Below are positions 63,200-64,000 of a stretch of DNA of 64,000 bases, piece after piece; the stretch's first letter is position 1; each line of letters begins with the position of its first letter. The notes beneath the pieces are model-generated. The model had not been told where the DNA came from. It made no database searches and saw only the letters and a program-made list of their open reading frames with translations. This stretch comes from Blattamonas nauphoetae (Eukaryota; Preaxostyla; Oxymonadida): NCBI GenBank assembly GCA_033064195.1, contig JARBJD010000117.1, positions 62,001 to 126,000 of the forward strand. The letters run 5' to 3'. The translations under genes were made by a program, and so were the position numbers.

Positions 63200-63996
63200 T
63201 TACGCGACCTTCCCCGCATAATAAAACGATTGCTCGCATCCACACTCATTCGACCCTCTCTTTATCCGAAAGTATCCGTTTTCTCCCCAGCTGGACCCCC
63301 AGCTGTTCTGGCACAACCAGAATGGAACGTCGTTTTCAACTCCCCATCCCAGAAGGACCGCAGCGTGCCCACTTGGGTTTGGAGTATCAACAGTCCGTTG
63401 ATACACTCCAGATTTGTATGTTTTGAAATCTGGGTACACGTTGAATGGGAAATAGATTGGGCTGGACGAGAAAAGATGGACGTCGAGCGATGACGAGAAA
63501 GGGAGGAAAGAAACCCGTCTGAGACAACTGCATCCATCACGTTGTTCTTTGTGTAACTGGCCATACTTGCAAACCGAAAACGTTCGATTTTGCTTCCGTT
63601 TGAGCATCTTGTTGGGCAGATCGGAACACGTCCCTCACCAGAGACAAATGGAATGCAGGACTGTGTTGTGATTCCTGGCCTCACCATGTACGTGTGAGCG
63701 TTCTTTGAGTTCCCACCCAGGCATCCCGAACTCTTTTTGTCACACGAGAGAAGTTCCTGAGGAGACAGGACTTCCCTCGTCACTCCCGCAATCGCAAAGC
63801 GGTCGGCTGCAGCTGTAGCAGCTGTAAAGGCCCAGCATGCTCCACAATTGAGTTGGTTGGTGATTCCAACCATCAAGTCAGGCCAGTTGATTCGACAGTC
63901 AAACGATTCCGGGGCAGTTGGAGGTGCTTCCCATTCAAACTCAATCTCATCAATTGGACTTTCACCGTGCAAAAGGGAGGTGGTGATCGATGACAT
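63200..63996 (-). CDS. Cathepsin B-like cysteine protease (papain family C1), 5' end outside the window
   Basis: Two exons, 63996-63515 (still open at the right edge) and 63461-63200 (stop TAA), joined over a 53-nt intron. The mature domain shows the active-site cysteine in QLNCGACWAFTAA, the histidine in SGHAAVLLGWG and the asparagine in CQNSWGSSWGENGYF. Cysteines in CDKKSSGCLGG and CPTRCSNGS fit the cathepsin B disulphide pattern; YPDFKTYKSGVYQ and GVENDVPFWL are typical. No HH-type occluding loop is obvious, as in several protist cathepsin B enzymes, which would favour endopeptidase over dipeptidyl-carboxypeptidase activity. The signal peptide and most of the propeptide lie beyond base 64000; the ATG at 63996 is probably internal. 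A likely lysosomal or phagosomal digestive enzyme in a bacterivorous or gut protist. Confidence 0.93.
63462..63514 (-). other. Intron in the protease gene, 53 nt
   Basis: On the minus strand GTTTCTTTCC...TCTCGTCCAG. Removal joins VMDAVVSDG to PIYFPFNVYPDFKTYKSGVY, which matches the NGPV-x(4)-V-x-DF-x(2)-Y-x-SGVY pattern of cathepsin B. Without splicing the frame shifts. Confidence 0.9.
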
Positions 63997-64000
63997 GAGG

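Noticed and set aside
1-64000. Alternative genetic code with TAA and TAG read as Gln, as in some oxymonads
   Set aside because: ATE1, gene B and the protease end at TAA and the enolase remnant at TAG exactly where homology ends; long frames contain none of these codons internally.

Overview
The window looks like nuclear DNA of a metamonad protist, most likely an oxymonad (Preaxostyla), with Blattamonas nauphoetae as my best guess. The reasons are a partial gene at the left edge from a protein family I recall as very abundant in that species, many large beta-helix surface proteins (several ending in a transmembrane segment and a kinase-like domain), standard stop codons (TAA, TAG and TGA all end genes) and very short spliceosomal introns (29 to 53 nt in most cases supported here). 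The species name is inference from memory; no database was searched.

Layout: (1) 1-727, minus-strand 5' part of the multicopy oxymonad family; 1018-1959, a decayed enolase fused to a dispersed repeat. (2) 3.2-14.9 kb, beta-helix/TM/pseudokinase gene 1, wrecked by a single-base frameshift, a perfect 33-copy array of a 70-bp unit, a 4.5-kb TIR element and a 476-bp TIR element. (3) 15.6-24.6 kb, genes A and B on the minus strand, a recent tandem duplication whose 3' halves and 3' flanks are nearly identical; A is broken and B has a long open frame but no visible 5' exon. (4) 25.6-36.9 kb, gene D, a giant beta-helix gene cut by a hAT-like MITE, another TIR element and a frameshift. (5) 36.9-38.8 kb, a five-exon ATE1 gene (arginyl-tRNA-protein transferase), the clearest intact housekeeping gene. 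(6) 39.0-45.1 kb, gene C, a mosaic beta-helix gene with three TIR elements; removing each with one target-site copy restores the frame. One carries a candidate captured gene. (7) 47.4-57.1 kb, gene F (beta-helix/TM/pseudokinase) and gene E (1870-residue beta-helix/TM protein with a short tail). (8) 57.1-59.7 kb, pseudogene G, interrupted by a 482-bp TIR element that carries a tRNA-like Pol III unit. (9) 59.9-61.8 kb, remains of a hAT-like transposase containing a nested TA-flanked MITE. (10) 63.2 kb to the right edge, a cathepsin B-like protease with a 53-nt intron.

How it fits together: apart from enolase, ATE1, the protease and the left-edge gene, almost all coding material is one family of secreted or membrane-anchored beta-helix proteins. 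The kinase-like domains keep the APE and C-lobe signatures but lack the recognisable VAIK, HRD and DFG residues, so they look like pseudokinase scaffolds. Four family genes share a promoter-like motif about 50 to 75 nt upstream of the start codon. The family appears to turn over by tandem duplication, mosaic recombination and repeated insertion of DNA transposons, while the housekeeping genes are free of insertions.
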